60,000 nt of DNA from positions 11,290,476 to 11,350,475 of the forward strand of contig CM022665.1 of assembly GCA_012295275.1 (NCBI GenBank). The letters run 5' to 3'. Both the position numbers and the translations under genes were made by a program. Positions within the stretch are counted from its first letter, which is position 1. Every line of letters starts with the position of its first letter. The notes beneath the pieces were generated by a model. The model made no database searches, had not been told where the DNA came from, and saw only the letters and a list, made by a program, of their open reading frames with translations. This document shows positions 13,862-33,272 of the stretch, in pieces. The DNA is from Chrysomallon squamiferum. Its lineage: Eukaryota > Mollusca > Gastropoda > Neomphalida > Peltospiridae.

Positions 13862-14089
13862 TTAAAATGATTCTGGATCAGAATCGGAAAAACTTATCTC
13901 ATCATCATCATCATGCTGCTCCACTACTTGCTTTTTATGTCTTTGTGTAACAGAATTTTTATTTTTTATTTTTTTTTGCACTAGGTACCGAGGTCTTGCC
14001 CTTTTTCTCTTGGCCTTTCTTACGTTTTGTTGTGATAACTGACTAGAGGAAATGCGAACATGGGTGGTGCTATGGCACAGCTTGTCCCA
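13862..14089 (-). pseudogene. Unidentified coding-like remnant with basic region and acidic C-terminus
   Basis: An open frame of 75 codons on the minus strand that lacks a start Met and ends at TAA (13862-13864). Reading from the 5' end it runs WDKLCHS, then a basic Arg/Lys-rich stretch (RKAKRKRARPR), then a His/Gln stretch, then HDDDDEISFSDSDPESF. Basic patch plus acidic serine-rich tail is unlike random repeat translation and looks like the end of a nuclear or DNA-binding protein. A transposase tail is one option. Two TGA codons lie immediately upstream in frame, so any earlier part is broken or on another exon. I do not recognise the family. Confidence 0.3.
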
Positions 14090-14654
14090 TCATCACTGCC
14101 ACATTTTAACCCTTGTTGACCATGATGTGAAAGCAACGGATACAATTAGAGCTACCGACTCTAGTTATCATACACTACATATGATTACAGGATAATCTGT
14201 TATCTGAAGACAAAGGACATTCACAAACCTAAAATCGACTTTAGACACTAAAATTCATACTTTTCATCATCATTACTTTTGTTCTTCAGAAATTTCAAGT
14301 CACCCTATGCTAATAAGAAATGTATGCTAACAGTAATCAGTAGACGGAAGCACCTTTCAGTCATATTACTTACCCCGTGTACATGTTATCCCCCCCCTTC
14401 TCTCCTACCCATCTGGATTAAAAAAAAAAAATTAAAAAAAAAAAAATTAAAAATTAAAAAAAAAAAAGAAAAAAAAGAGATGATTATTATGTTAATAATG
14501 AATGTTAACTAGAAACCGTCATCACAGTCCAGGTTGGTGAGACAAGGAATAGTCCCTGAATTAACTGGTTTCCGATGAAAGGAATCGTTGCCGGACACGA
14601 ATACGGATTGGAATCTGAAAGTGTGTTTTAATTTTAATTTTATTATTATTATTA

Positions 14655-14693
<39 letters not shown>

Positions 14694-14696
14694 TAA

Positions 14697-14729
<33 letters not shown>

Positions 14730-15480
14730 TAAATTATTATTATTATTATTATTTTTTAAATTATTATTATTATTATTATTATTACTTTATTTTTAACTAA
14801 TTAAATATATATACAACTGTATACATATACCTACCTACCTACCTACCTACCTACATACATACATACATATATAATTGATAAATAACAAAATAAAACTGCC
14901 TTAAAAGACTGAAATTTAATCACTTTTTTTGAACAGACTGGAGGCTTAATAAAAATATAATAATTTAATATAAACCGCTTACTGAGATTGAGTTTGCACA
15001 GTATTTTACAATCCCCTTTTCCTGCCGTTTTCTACTGGCTTGAATGAGGAATAGCTCAACAGCAGTAGCAGTGGTAGTGGAAACAGCAGTAACAGTAATG
15101 GCAATAGTAGTAGTGTAGCAATGGTAATAGTAGTAGCAGTAGTAACCGCTGTAGGAGTAAAGGTAATAGCAGTAGCAGTAATAATAGTGATAGCAGTAGC
15201 TGCAGTAATAGTAATAGTAGTTGTAGTAGTAGTAGTATGCAGTAGTATCTGTAGTAATAATAAGTGTAACAGTAATAATAGCAGTAATAGTAATAACAGC
15301 AGTAGCAGTAGTACTAGTGATAGTAGTAATAGCAGAAACAGAAGTATTAGTACTACTAGTAGTAGTAATAGTGATAACTGTAGTAGTAGTAATAGTAATA
15401 GTAGCTGTAATAGCAGTAATAGCAGTAGTAGTAGTAGTAATAGTGTTAGTTGTAGTAGTAGTAGTAGTAACGATTCTTAC
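14090..15480. other. Noncoding, dominated by simple repeats
   Basis: A-rich tract 14419-14477, ATT repeats interrupted by TTTAAATTA at 14640-14785, CTAC/CATA repeats at 14830-14872, and an imperfect AGT/AGC/AAT trinucleotide block at 15060-15470. Long frames of Thr, Ser, Val or Tyr here are repeat translations. Confidence 0.7.
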
Positions 15481-15606
15481 TCCATTTTTCCAGGTGATAG
15501 TTTTCCATCGTTTAAGGTGTGGACAGAAGGGGGAAAACTCTGCATGACGAATCCAAGCAATGGACGCCAACTCCACATTCAAAACAATGTAGACTGTCGT
15601 TTTCAC
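15481..15606 (-). pseudogene. BIR second-half exon with a 20-nt deletion (IAP relic)
   Basis: Minus-strand acceptor (GCAAAG) precedes a 126-nt exon, and a GTAAGA donor follows. The homologous exons at 34246, 42910 and 55882 are 146 nt, so 20 nt are missing. The first part, in phase with the upstream exon, reads ENDSLHCFECGVGV and carries the first two zinc Cys. The last part, in another frame, reads WIRHAEFSPFCPHLKRWK and carries the His and the fourth Cys with the usual six-residue spacing. The deletion lies between Cys2 and His and shifts the frame. The BIR fold cannot form from this exon as it stands. Confidence 0.75.
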
Positions 15607-16080
15607 CTTTGCGAAACAAAGAGATCTTTTAAAAATTGCTGCTGCTGCTATTACTAAAAAATTAATTCTATAATAATAATGTCAACAGAAACAACAACAA
15701 CAGTAATAATAATAATAATAATGGCCGCTGCCAGCGCGCCTAAGCTGCTCGTTGTCCCATTTAGGGGATATAAGCGTCTAGAACACTATGACAGCGATTT
15801 GTATATTTTAAACTGTGACAGTAAAATATATCAACTAGATAAATAAGACATCGATAAGAGTGCAGTTTGGTTTATTAATTTATTTACGAACATATTACAA
15901 ACAAGAAAATAAACACAACTAAATTATTTACGGAAACCGGAATTAAAATACGGAATCAGCTGAATCGTAATAAAAGACGGATTCGGTCACAGGTGAGGCA
16001 AGTAACTACGTTAATAGGAATTTAAGTTATATATTAAACAAATATCCATTAATGACACAGAATACACTGACTAATAACGT

Positions 16081-16083
<3 letters not shown>

Positions 16084-16122
<39 letters not shown>

Positions 16123-16690
16123 AAAACAAAGAAGAAACATTTCTTACAATAACCCACTGCCAAATGCTTATCAAAGCAAGATCAAAGTTCAAGTTGTCTC
16201 CCGTGACATGACACGGAACCACCGTATTGCGCAACCGCCCGCTTGTCGCTTCTGGAACTGAAACCCCCATGCCTGGGTATATTAGACTACTTTGGACGCC
16301 GATGAAAACCGCGAACGAAAGTAAAAAAACAAAACAAGAAGCCACTTGATGGGATAAATTTCAAAGCTGTGTCATTTTATCACACAAAACTCGCCATATC
16401 TTGTCCGCTAGTTAATGTAACTAAAAAAAAAAAAAAAAGTACCTCATCGCGTATTTTCTTGTAAAAGTGTATAACGAATGGTCAAAAAGAAGTTTAATTA
16501 GTTGCATATATCGGCAGTTAAACGCCATTTCACACACAGAGACTAGATAATCCAAAAGATTACATATAAAAATTAGCACGTTAATAAAATTATTTGTTTT
16601 AATACACAACAAATAAAATAATTATAAAAATCGGTTCTTTCAGACATTTTGCAGCAGTAATACAAAATAAAATATTATCAGTTATAAAAC
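16084..16690. other. Intron of the BIR relic; poly-A tract, no gene seen
   Basis: Lies between the two minus-strand BIR half-exons. It holds an A-run at 16085-16120 and a second at 16423-16438. The minus open frame at 16121-16345 has no recognisable domain. Confidence 0.5.
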
Positions 16691-16695
16691 CGTAC

Positions 16696-16994
16696 CTGTA
16701 CAAAAAAACCCGGCTTTTGCGGCTTCATTTGGGAAGTTATCATACCGAGTATTATCCTGGAAGGACTTTATTCTGTCTTTGAGGTATTCCATGTCTGGAT
16801 GTCGCTGGCTTGTTGGATTAGTAACAGTGAAGAAAACTTCGGTCAGCGATAATTGAGAGTCGTAGTCGTTACTAATTATTGGTGATATTATATGTCGAAT
16901 ATCACCGACAATTGCTCGCGGAATTCTTGCGATGTCATCTTCACATAAATACAGCTTCTTTCCTTGACGCGAGCTCATTTTCTTTGAAGTAGAT
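16696..16994 (-). pseudogene. BIR first-half exon of a minus-strand IAP relic
   Basis: The exon starts after a TTTATGCAG acceptor, has ATG at 16978-16976, stays open for about 94 codons and ends at a GTACGG donor in phase 1. The N-terminal part has EDDIARIPRAIVGDI, like the EEDIPTIPRA segment of the exons at 43582 and 56224. The C-terminal part, MEYLKDRIKSF...EAAKAGFFCTG, is the first half of a BIR domain (Arg-x-x-Ser-Phe and the Gly-Phe near the intron). The next exon (15481-15606) continues it in phase but is frameshifted. No later UBA or RING exon was found on this strand. This exon could still be functional if another second half is used, but none was seen. Confidence 0.7.
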
Positions 16995-17059
16995 CTGCAT
17001 AAAATATAATTATTATAGCTGTCAGAACTATTTTATAAACTAATTTAAATATGATCATT

Positions 17060-17072
<13 letters not shown>

Positions 17073-17132
<60 letters not shown>
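17073..17132. repeat. (GA)n microsatellite
   Basis: Perfect GA tract of about 55 bp preceded by a TA tract. The minus-strand exons lie just to the left and the plus-strand gene about 3.3 kb to the right. Confidence 0.9.
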
Positions 17133-17135
<3 letters not shown>

Positions 17136-20100
17136 ACAAGATTAATTTATAAAACAATATTATTTTTCACATCTGCAACATTTATTAATGTTTACCCGTT
17201 TGATTCTATTATTTGATATTAATTAATGCTGTTATTCTAATTTTTTAAATTATTAGAGATACTGTCACGTACAGTGCCATAAATTTATTATAAATCATTT
17301 TAACTGGCGTCAGTCGTCAGATTCAGCGTGCATACGTGCGTGTGTTATTGTAATTATTAGAATCTAATATGTCGCGGGTTATTGTATTCGCAGAACTGTT
17401 GGTGTACGATAATGGTTTACGATAGAAACATCTTTCCAGCACTTGAAACGTATATAAATAAATCAAAGCTATACTCTACTTACCTATGCAAGCTTTTGTA
17501 AGGTTTCAGATATAAAAACAACGATAACAGTGCGTGATTTCAGTCTGAAAAAACCCACAAAAAAACTTCCCCCAAAAAACCACATTATGATTATATTACA
17601 ATAAAGAATTTTTTTAAATTATCTTTTCCTGGGAAAATGCTTACATCATATTATTGCTCTATTTTTATTCACCAGCAAGGGATCATCTATATCCGAGGAC
17701 GGACACTAACCTGTCATACAGCATTACACCTACATACAGCATTACAGTAAAATTGTGTAGTATCTGAAGTGTACATATGAATAGAATACACGTTGTTATG
17801 GAGATTAGGATTTTTTTTTTTTTTTTTTCAATCCTTAAAATCGGGCTAAAATTGATCTACCCCATACCACACATTTCATTCTAAATATATATAGTTTCTG
17901 TGTGAGTGAGTGAATGGAACAGTCCATTTATTTTGCGATTGCGCAGTTTAAAAAGGAAGTAAGACAGACAAGTCACTACTACGGTAAGATAATAATGATA
18001 CATATTTTATTTTACTAACGTTGTAATTCGTTTATACATCTTTAAAACTGTGTGTATGTGTATATGTGTGTACAGTTCATCCATGATATTTGCTTTCAAA
18101 CTTTCTGCTAATTATCCAACTTTGTAGAACAGTTGAAATGAATCATCTTTGTTCTTTGATAAATTATTATTAGTAACAGTTAAATTTGGAATTTGGGTTT
18201 TTCCCATTATGTTACTTTATATAGTTGGGAATACCTGAAATATATCAATAATATTTCTGTATCCAGTGGATATATTATAAAATGATTCACAGTCGTTGTT
18301 GTTATTGTTGTTGTTGTTGCTATTATTATTATTACTATTATTATTAGAATGTTATCTGAAATGGGATAAAATCCAAAATTTGTCCAAAGTTAAATTCATT
18401 TATACTCCAGATATAATATCCTATATATATATAAATAATAATATTTTTAAAACATTGCATCAGAAAAGATGGTTTCATTTCAGTGTTCCTTTATTATGTT
18501 TTTATTATATATATGTGTGTATATATATATGTATATGCATTTTTAAAAATTATTTTACACAATATATCAATAAAAATAAATATCTGACCATATATCCACT
18601 AATCAAACTGCAACACCAATAAAAAAAATAAAAACAAACATACCCAAACCTAATGCAGTGTCACTATTTCAGATGGTCCTTTTCAAATACAAGAGAGCAA
18701 TCAGAAATTGCCACTGCTCGAGTTTGATACTGTATCCAGTTTCAGATTCCTTCACTGTTTAAACCTTACTGTTTTATGTCACTGTAGTTTTAAACCACCA
18801 TATTTATCATATTATGCTTAATGAAGTTTATTTTGAACAATCCTATCCCTGGAAATAGATAATGTTTATTTATTTATTTGTTGTTGTTAATTTTATTTTT
18901 ATTGTTAATATTATTATTATTATTATTATTATTATAAATATTAACAATAAATAGTAATGATAATAACAAAAACTACAGCAACAAATATAATAATGACAAG
19001 AAGAAGAAGAAATAGAAGAATACTGTTGTTGCTATTATTATCATTATCATTATATACATGGAAAATTAAAATATGTAATTCTAATAGGCCATATTAACAA
19101 AGTGCAATTTCAAACTTGAACAACTGCTTCAGAATGTTTAAGATGTACAATCCAGGCGTATATCCACAATATTTTTTAATACATAAAAGATAATATCAGT
19201 TTTACAAGTTATATAGAACTGAAACACAAAATAATAGATTAAAAGTGACTCATGCAACAATTAACAGGATGAAAATTGTACTAGTTTCAGATTGCTCAGT
19301 GAGAGTTACCACAAGAGATATTATATTTTCACTGACAGGTATTTTAATATACAGTTAAAGTTTCACTCTGTGATGAAAATAATAAAATATGAGTGAAAAT
19401 TTTAACATCCATTTTTGTAATGAGACCTTTTGTCAGAAGTATATTCTGAGTGCTGTAAGTACAAAATATAATTATCATGATGAACAGTAATGTGTTCATA
19501 AGAATTTCCTGTCAGTCAGTTTAAATATGACTTTTATTTATAGGATATATAACATATAGGATAGTTACTTATGTTTTGATCCACTGACATGACTGCTGTT
19601 AGATTTCCATTTGTTTAATTATTAATATTGGATAAAATGATTGAATGCATAATGTTCATAGATAGTGTAAGTGGTGTTTATCTGTCATGTAATTAAAAAA
19701 AAAACATATGTGTAATAAGAAAAACTTAATTTCAGGACATTCTCAGACTGTTGGAAAAAACTTCAATTTTGAATTAAACTATTTTTCAGCCTGGGGCAAA
19801 TAGAAACTGTGACACCAGTATTAAACTATATATGTATGTGTGTTCATATGTATTTTAGGATTTGAATATGTCTGTATACAGTATGTATTTATATGTGTGT
19901 GTATGTATCTATGTATGTATGTATATATGTGTATTTATGTGTATTTGTATGTGTTTATATGTATGTGTGCATATATGTGTGTGTGATTATGTGTTTATAG
20001 TATATGCATGTATACATCATATGTATATGTATGTATATGTCTATGTAATTATGTTTGTGTGTGTATGTATATATGTATGTATGTATATAGTAAGTATCTG

Positions 20101-20415
20101 TGTATGTTTATATATGTGTGTGAATGTGTGCATGTTTATGAAGTAAATGCCTGTGTGTAGGTATGTTCTTTTTTTTTCTTCTTTTTTAGTGATAATGTGT
20201 ATTTCTGTATTCATCTTTTTTAATGTATATTTGTATATATATTTACATTTATATATATGTTTTATGAGCAATTATATTTATATTCTTAACATGAATTGTT
20301 GGAAAAATAATAGTCTATAGAAAACAGTACTGACACATAGAGTTATAAATGTGTTACTTTCTTGTAAGGAAAAACAATTTATTAACTGAATTCTTAATCT
20401 TTTTTTTTTCCACAG
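17133..20415. other. Region between the minus-strand BIR relic and the plus-strand IAP gene
   Basis: No supported gene. Probably holds the promoter and 5' noncoding exons of the plus-strand IAP gene, but no TATA box or CpG-rich patch stands out. Contains a T-run (17811-17828), ATT/GTT repeats (18292-18348, 18900-18935) and TATG repeats (19830-20110). Confidence 0.5.
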
Positions 20416-20443
20416 CATCCAGTGTACTAAATACAGTTAGAAG

Positions 20444-27067
<6,624 letters not shown>

Positions 27068-27074
<7 letters not shown>

Positions 27075-27140
27075 CAAAAGTGAAAACTTTTACCCAGAAC
27101 CCAGTTGTATTCTCAGATTCTTGGAAGCAGATATATATAT
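27068..27140 (+). CDS. Candidate last exon of the IAP gene (stop codon and 3' UTR start)
   Basis: Acceptor GTTTTTCAG at 27067. Joined in phase 2 it adds Asn and TAA (27072-27074). The acceptor and the next 70 bp are conserved in the inverted copy at about 31870-31940, which supports a real exon. No clear AATAAA was found close downstream. Confidence 0.5.
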
Positions 27141-27163
27141 ATACATACACACATACTTAAACT

Positions 27164-27203
<40 letters not shown>

Positions 27204-27529
27204 TACATACATACATACACATTTACATATATGCATATATAAACACATACATACACATGTACAAGATAATTGTTAACTGTAAGATAATTACAAACTAGTA
27301 TAAAGTTTCTTTCCTGAATAGTCTAATGATATAATTTTAGATTTGTTTTTTAATTTTTTATTTATTTGTTTATTTTTTGGTTGTAAATATAGAAAATTTT
27401 ACTGATACAGTAATTTAAGATTTCTTTATATACATTTATGACATTTTTTTCTTGTAAATCATATTTCTTATTTAACTGTTTATTTGCTTGAGTGTATTGT
27501 ATTTTTTTAACTTTTTTATTTATTTTTAT

Positions 27530-29094
27530 TTTATTTTTTGTTTTTGTTTCTTGTTGTTATATGTAAAACAAATGAAAAGTAATGAGGGAAACTGTATTTA
27601 ATACATTCAACATACCTGATAGACTCCTAAAGCCGTTTAAGTTGTAAATCCGTTCTTTTTTTTAAATTGTTTTTTCATCTTTTTGGAAACCGGATAATTG
27701 GTGCGATGGCTATATTAGCTTTATTATTAATATTATTATTATTGTACTGAACTAATTTGTTTTGTAATTATATGGACAATTGGAAGACTCTAACACCATG
27801 AAAAAAAAATATATATCATTTAATTATTTGTATCTGAGAGAGGAAGGAAAGCTGTAACATCCGTCACAGGAGAAGTAGATACAGTAAGATCCAACACATT
27901 CCTCCTATAAGTGAAGAAAAATCTTTACTACTGTCTTTGTCATTTAACATCTTTAACACAAAAGCTGGTTTCACTTATCCACACAGATGACAAAACACTT
28001 TTCGGGAAAGGTGATGCATTTTGATGATTCGAAAATCTGAACTGACTGTTTTGAACGGAGCTAGTTCCTCCGGGATCTGGACATCTACAGAAGACGAAAC
28101 CTGCTACAATGAAAGTGACATATATCATTAAGGAATTGCCCATAAAGTTACAGACTGTGGTTTGCTTTGGAACATGTACCTTTCTGTCCCATTCAATAAT
28201 ATAAAAGCAAGTTGTAAGTGTCGCTGTATTCCAAAGACACAAACGGGTCGTTAGGGGAAAATGTTAACCAAAACAATTTTTTATTTCTTATTTGTTATTT
28301 ATTTTTACCGTTACTTAATTATAACGGCGGTTTTATTTAATTTACTGTGTAGATGAAGCAGATATAAAAGGAATGTTCGGAAGGCTGAAACTTTTAGGAT
28401 AACTGTACTTTTTCATACAAAGCACCTCGTACCTGACATGATGTATGTATGTTTGCTGTTGATCTTGGTCCTGAAACCATAACAAAAGTTTAAAATGGTT
28501 ATGACGCTAAAAGGGTTAATTTTCTTTACCAAGAGAAATTAATCTGGTAGAATCAGTTACCTTGACCTAGTGTCAGTATCTCTGAGGTCATTTCCGACCA
28601 AATATGTTTTTATTAACCCTATTTAAACAGCATATCGGGCCTCAACAGAGACACATAGTCACAGTCTGGTGAGATTTAAGAATTGAATGAGAAATAAGTG
28701 AACAGTCACCCAAGTTTCGGATACTTTCTCACTGTCGTACATACAAACACACTAAGTAAATAAATACAAAATAGTACTCTCCTTAGTCTGTTGAGAAAAG
28801 AACGAAAATGTCATTTCCCTTACTAGCAGAAATACATTTAGACTGTTTATTTTTGTATTACACTTTGATTCCTAATCTAAAATTATCAGAATCATGGAGG
28901 AATGGTGATCCGTTTGTGTCAGTTGGAATAACTGCTGTACATATATATGTACATGATAAATTTATGTTATTCGCATGTTACAACCCTTACTTTTGTCAGT
29001 GGATGAATATTGAATGGAATATGAACAATAAACAGAAAATGTTACTGAGTAAAAATGATATTAATTTTTGTATTTATTATTATTATTTTTCTTA

Positions 29095-29147
<53 letters not shown>

Positions 29148-30390
29148 TTTATTATTATTTTTTTTTTATTCCTGAACAGAAATACATATACTTGGAACTG
29201 GAAGACTTGCTTTGTAATTGTTGAGTGTAGTGTAGAATATATTTTGCTTAGAGTCTTTCTTTTTGCACAAATCTGTGTATTGACATGCATATAGCGATTC
29301 CCTGGCTTATTATTATTATTTTTAAAATGTTTTAAACAATTAACAGTATCATGTCTTTGTGACATAGTGCTGTATGAGGTATTCTTCAGCATGTATTGTT
29401 ATGTACTGACTTATGTAAGAATTCACACACGGACATAGACATCGTATGCAAGTCAGGGCATGTGTGTCTCTGCATGTCACAGTTATCATTTGTTAATTTC
29501 ATCCTGTTAATTCACGTTTCAACACTTTCAATGCAACGTGGAATGTTTTTTGTAATCTTAATTATTTTTAAATATATACAGATAAGTGAGTGAAATGAAT
29601 CATCAAGAATGGATTATTCTAAGCTGATTAAGTGCTTCCGTAAGTATTATAATTTAGGTAGGTAGATAAGCAACTTCAATCCAAAAACAAATAATTTATT
29701 TCACGATTTGTTTTTGATTTTTGATTTTTTTTTTTTTTTTTTGTGTGGTAAACTGTAAAAACAATATGTGTTTATAACTGAAGAGACATTTTGTATTTTT
29801 GTGAGTAAATAGGAATTTTAATCCATCTTGAATGTTAATTGTTCCTTGATATATAGTGAAACAGTTTCAGAGAAATATCTCAATTTATTTTTATTTTACA
29901 GTTTGTACAACAAAGATTTTATACTATGAACTTACACTTAACTGAAAAACTGCAGAAAAAGAAACAAAATCTGTTATTTTTATTATTTCATATTTCTGTT
30001 CTATTTAAGATTCATCCACGCTAACTTTTTTCTTTTTTCAAAATGTAAATATGCTTTAGACTTCTTGTTATTGTTTGTTGATGATAAGTTTCTTAAACCA
30101 GCTATTTTAATAACATTAATATTTTTAGAATAGGTTAGTTTAGTGATATATATGTGTATATTCAACTGGTGACTAGATTAATTAAAAATAATAGAAAGTC
30201 ATCCAGGCTTTGTTATTTTTAGCAAAAGTATGATCATCATATAATTCATTCTTTAGATCTGTTTTTCATTTTATCAGCATTTGATTTGAATCTCTCTCTG
30301 TCTTTTTCTTTTCTTTTCTCTCTGGTCTGTGTCTCTGTGTGTGTGTTTTTTTTGTGTGTGTGTGTTTTATGATAAATGGAACATTTCAAG
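27530..30390 (+). repeat. Block D, copy 1 (forward)
   Basis: Reverse complement of 38110-41055 and 51490-54010. Anchors: 27625-27660 with 40920-40965, 28030-28250 with 40330-40570, 28800-29050 with 39540-39800, 30230-30385 with 38115-38240. No convincing gene: the 28808-29224 open frame is interrupted by TAA in both other copies. Confidence 0.85.
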
Positions 30391-30700
30391 AGCTACATAT
30401 ATATATAAAACAGTTATGGAACCTTACCAGAAACAAGACAGTGAGGATTTATCCAGCAACACATCAAACACCAAGTTGAAAGCTGTTTCTTATTCCAGTA
30501 ATAATGTAGCAGATAAGGAACTTTTTTTTTTACACATGTTAAACAACAAAGAACAATGATAACAAATAGTATAACTAAATACATTATTACAGTGAAGATG
30601 GCGGTCTGGAATAAAAATGAAATGCAATCTGTACTATTTTTCCTACAGTGACTACAATGTAAACAAGTTTAAAATGTCTGTTAAAGATTATATATTGTTA
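30391..30700 (+). other. Segment unique to block D copy 1
   Basis: Between anchors shared with the other D copies, this 300 bp replaces about 650 bp of different sequence. It contains ATG at 30416 opening 47 codons (MEPYQKQDSEDLSSNTSN and onward). Its polar composition could be a gene start, but no splice donor or partner exon was found. Confidence 0.25.
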
Positions 30701-30776
30701 CATGTACCGTACTTCAGTTAAGACGTCATATTATGAAATAAGTAAATAAACACAAAATATCAATAAAATGTTAATT

Positions 30777-31060
30777 AAACAAAATAAATCATTTATTATT
30801 AATGGGCACTAGAGAACATTTAATTACAGGTACATTTCGTTACCAATCCATTTTGTCACTAAACATAGTGTTACAAGTTTTTTGCCTCCTCAAGATCTTG
30901 AAATGAAATTAATTTGTTCCATTTTCATTTTCGAAAATATTAAAACCACAACTTAAATCATAAAAGAGATCAATTGGAAAAATATGTGAATTAAAAAGGA
31001 GTGTTTCTGTAACAAAATGGGCCTGTAATGAAATGGTCGAAACAAAACTTTCCATTAACA
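30777..31060. repeat. Repeat R, copy 1
   Basis: Starts AAACAAAATAAATCATTTAT and runs through ACATTTCGTTACCAA to CTGTAACAAAATGGGCC. A second copy in the same orientation follows at about 31388-31735. Inverted copies lie at about 37230-37390 and 50500-50760. Confidence 0.75.
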
Positions 31061-31387
31061 TAAAAACCTTAGCTAGATAGGTGTAAAAACATTACCTAGT
31101 TAGGTGTAGGGTTAAATAAGAAATGCGGCAAAAATATTCCTATATTAATAATAAACTGTCTGATAATTCAAAATGCACAGCAAACATTAGTGCTTGAATC
31201 TAAAAAATAAAAAAAAATGGTATGTTTACTCAGAATAATAAATTTTAATTTCCATTATGTATATGTATATAACTGGTCGGTAAAATTTTAAATATATTCT
31301 AAATATATTAGTAGTTTTTATTTAAATATTTCTATTATCATAATACAATATCTTTTATTATAGCACAATATCATGGAAACATTTTAA

Positions 31388-31735
31388 ACAAAATAAATCA
31401 TTTATTATTAATGGGCACTACAGAACATTTAATTACAGGTACATTTCGTTACCAACCCATTTTGTCACTAAACATAGTGTTACAAGTTTTTTGCCTCCTC
31501 AAGATCGTGAAATGAAATTAATTTGTTCCATTTTCATTTTCGAAAATATTAAAACGAAAACTTAAATTATAAAAGAGATCAATTGGAAAAATATATGAAT
31601 TAAAAAGGAATGAATAATATTAAGTATTAATTGCTCTTATGACGAAAGGGTAATTAAAAAGTTGTACTGAAATGTTTTCCAAGTAAAGTGTTTCTGTAAC
31701 AAAATGGGCCTATAATGAAATGTTTGAAACAAAAC
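31388..31735. repeat. Repeat R, copy 2
   Basis: Direct copy of 30777-31060, about 610 bp downstream. It carries about 75 extra bases (ATTGCTCTTATGACGAAAGG to TTTTCCAAGTAAAG) before CTGTAACAAAATGGGCC, parts of which are present in the inverted copy at about 37260-37300. Confidence 0.75.
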
Positions 31736-31854
31736 TTTCCACTAAGAAAATGTACAGATATTCTCTACAAAAGAAAACAAATACAGTTAATTATCCAAGT
31801 TAATCACCAACAGTTCCAGAATCAAGTTTATATATATCCATACGGTTATGTATG

Positions 31855-32560
31855 TATATATATATATCTGCTTCCAAGAATCTGAGAATACATTTGGGTT
31901 ATGGATAAAAGTTTTCACTTTTGTAAATTCCTAAAAAACAAAAAATCAGTAGTTTAGTTAAAGTAAATACACTGTGTATCAAATGTGAAGCATACAAATT
32001 AGTTTGACAACAAATTTTGGAAAATTAAAATTCAAAATAATTTCAGTTACTGAGAACAACAATTATTATGTTGTCATTGTTTTAGTTACATTATTATTGT
32101 TATTATTGCTGTTGTTGTTGTTGTCGTCATCGTTGTCTTTGTTACAGTTTCTGCTGTTGTTAGTGGTGATGATGGTTGTGACAGTAGTTACAGTGATGAT
32201 GTTGCTACTCTTGTTGTCACTCTAGTTATTTTTATCTGTTTATGTATATGTTGAGTTTGTTGTTTCAGATAAAGCTGGTTGATATTTGATTCATTCTTGA
32301 TTGATCACAAAGCTGCAGATAAATCTCTGTTGATGACCTCCTTGAAATTACAGCAGAAAACAGCTGAATTTTTCCTTCCTTTTATTGGCACATTCACTAT
32401 GCATCAAAGAAAGTTTGAGTAGAGCAAGAAAGTTAATTAAATAAATAAATAAATAAATAATATTATTAAGAAGAAGAAGAAGAAATACAATATTAATAAT
32501 AGAAAGAAGAAAATAATAATATACATAATAATGATGATCTGTTACTGAATGAAATTAGAA
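31855..32560 (-). pseudogene. Inverted copy of the IAP gene 3' end, RING exon deleted
   Basis: Reverse complement of about 26137-27145: last exon and its acceptor (31870-31940), the final intron (about 31940-32225) and the intron before the RING (32226-32540). The RING exon itself is absent. The junction CATATACATAAACAGATAAA joins sequence from 26445 to 26761, with AAACA present at both ends of the missing 315 bp, so it looks like a microhomology deletion. The open frame 32004-32225 plus is antisense repeat translation and not a gene. Confidence 0.8.
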
Positions 32561-33221
32561 TATTTAATTAAATTGCCCGATTACATCCTATATAAATGTA
32601 AATATAAAATATTTTAACTACTGACCAATCGAAATACACGCGATATCATTTTAATAGGTTGAATTTGTTAACTGTGAGTAATATCGAAATTAGAAGTAAT
32701 ACAAAATCTTTATAATAATTTATAAGTAACAAAAAATTATAATAATAATAATATAAGTACTATTGAATTTAGAAGTAATAGGATATCATAATAAATTCAT
32801 TAATACGAAATTTATAAGTAACAGTAAATCATAGTATTAACATTACTTATATCAAATCTTAAGTAACAGGAAATATTAATATCAGTAATCTCAAATTTAT
32901 AAATATTAATAATACCTAATATCAGATTTAGAAATAAGATTACTATAAGAAAATCGTAATAATATATCTGACACAGAATTTACAAGTAATAGAATACCAT
33001 AGAAATAATAATGATGATGATGATCATACTACTTATAAGAAGAAGAAGAAGAAGAAGATGAAGAAGAAGAATATCATCATTAAATTTAGAATTTAACAAG
33101 ATATTACTTATATCGAATTTACAAATCACAGGATATCTTAATATAGATGAACTTTAAATGGATAGCTGAATGATATTACTTACAAAAAGTTATTTTAGGC
33201 ATGCACTGTGAGTTCCAGGTT

Positions 33222-33272
33222 TTATTCACATCCAGAACAAGACGGGTATCTCTTGTATCGTGATGAACCGTT
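33222..33272 (-). pseudogene. Unit A copy of the candidate terminal BIR-gene exon
   Basis: Minus-strand acceptor ATTTACAG, then NGSSRYKRYPSCSGCE and TAA. Same layout as 41819-41869 and 54791-54841, with His-to-Arg and His-to-Lys changes. Unit A cannot use it because its upstream BIR exons are broken. Confidence 0.35.

Noticed and set aside
15121-15657. Plus-strand frame through 15490-15657
   Set aside because: It is the antisense of the BIR half-exon at 15481-15606 joined to AGT repeats. The minus-strand reading has zinc ligands and splice sites in the right places.
28808-29224. 138-codon plus-strand frame in block D copy 1
   Set aside because: Both inverted copies have TAA at the fifth codon and copy 2 has a further internal stop. 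The 3' part runs into an ATT tract. Sharing is explained by duplication.
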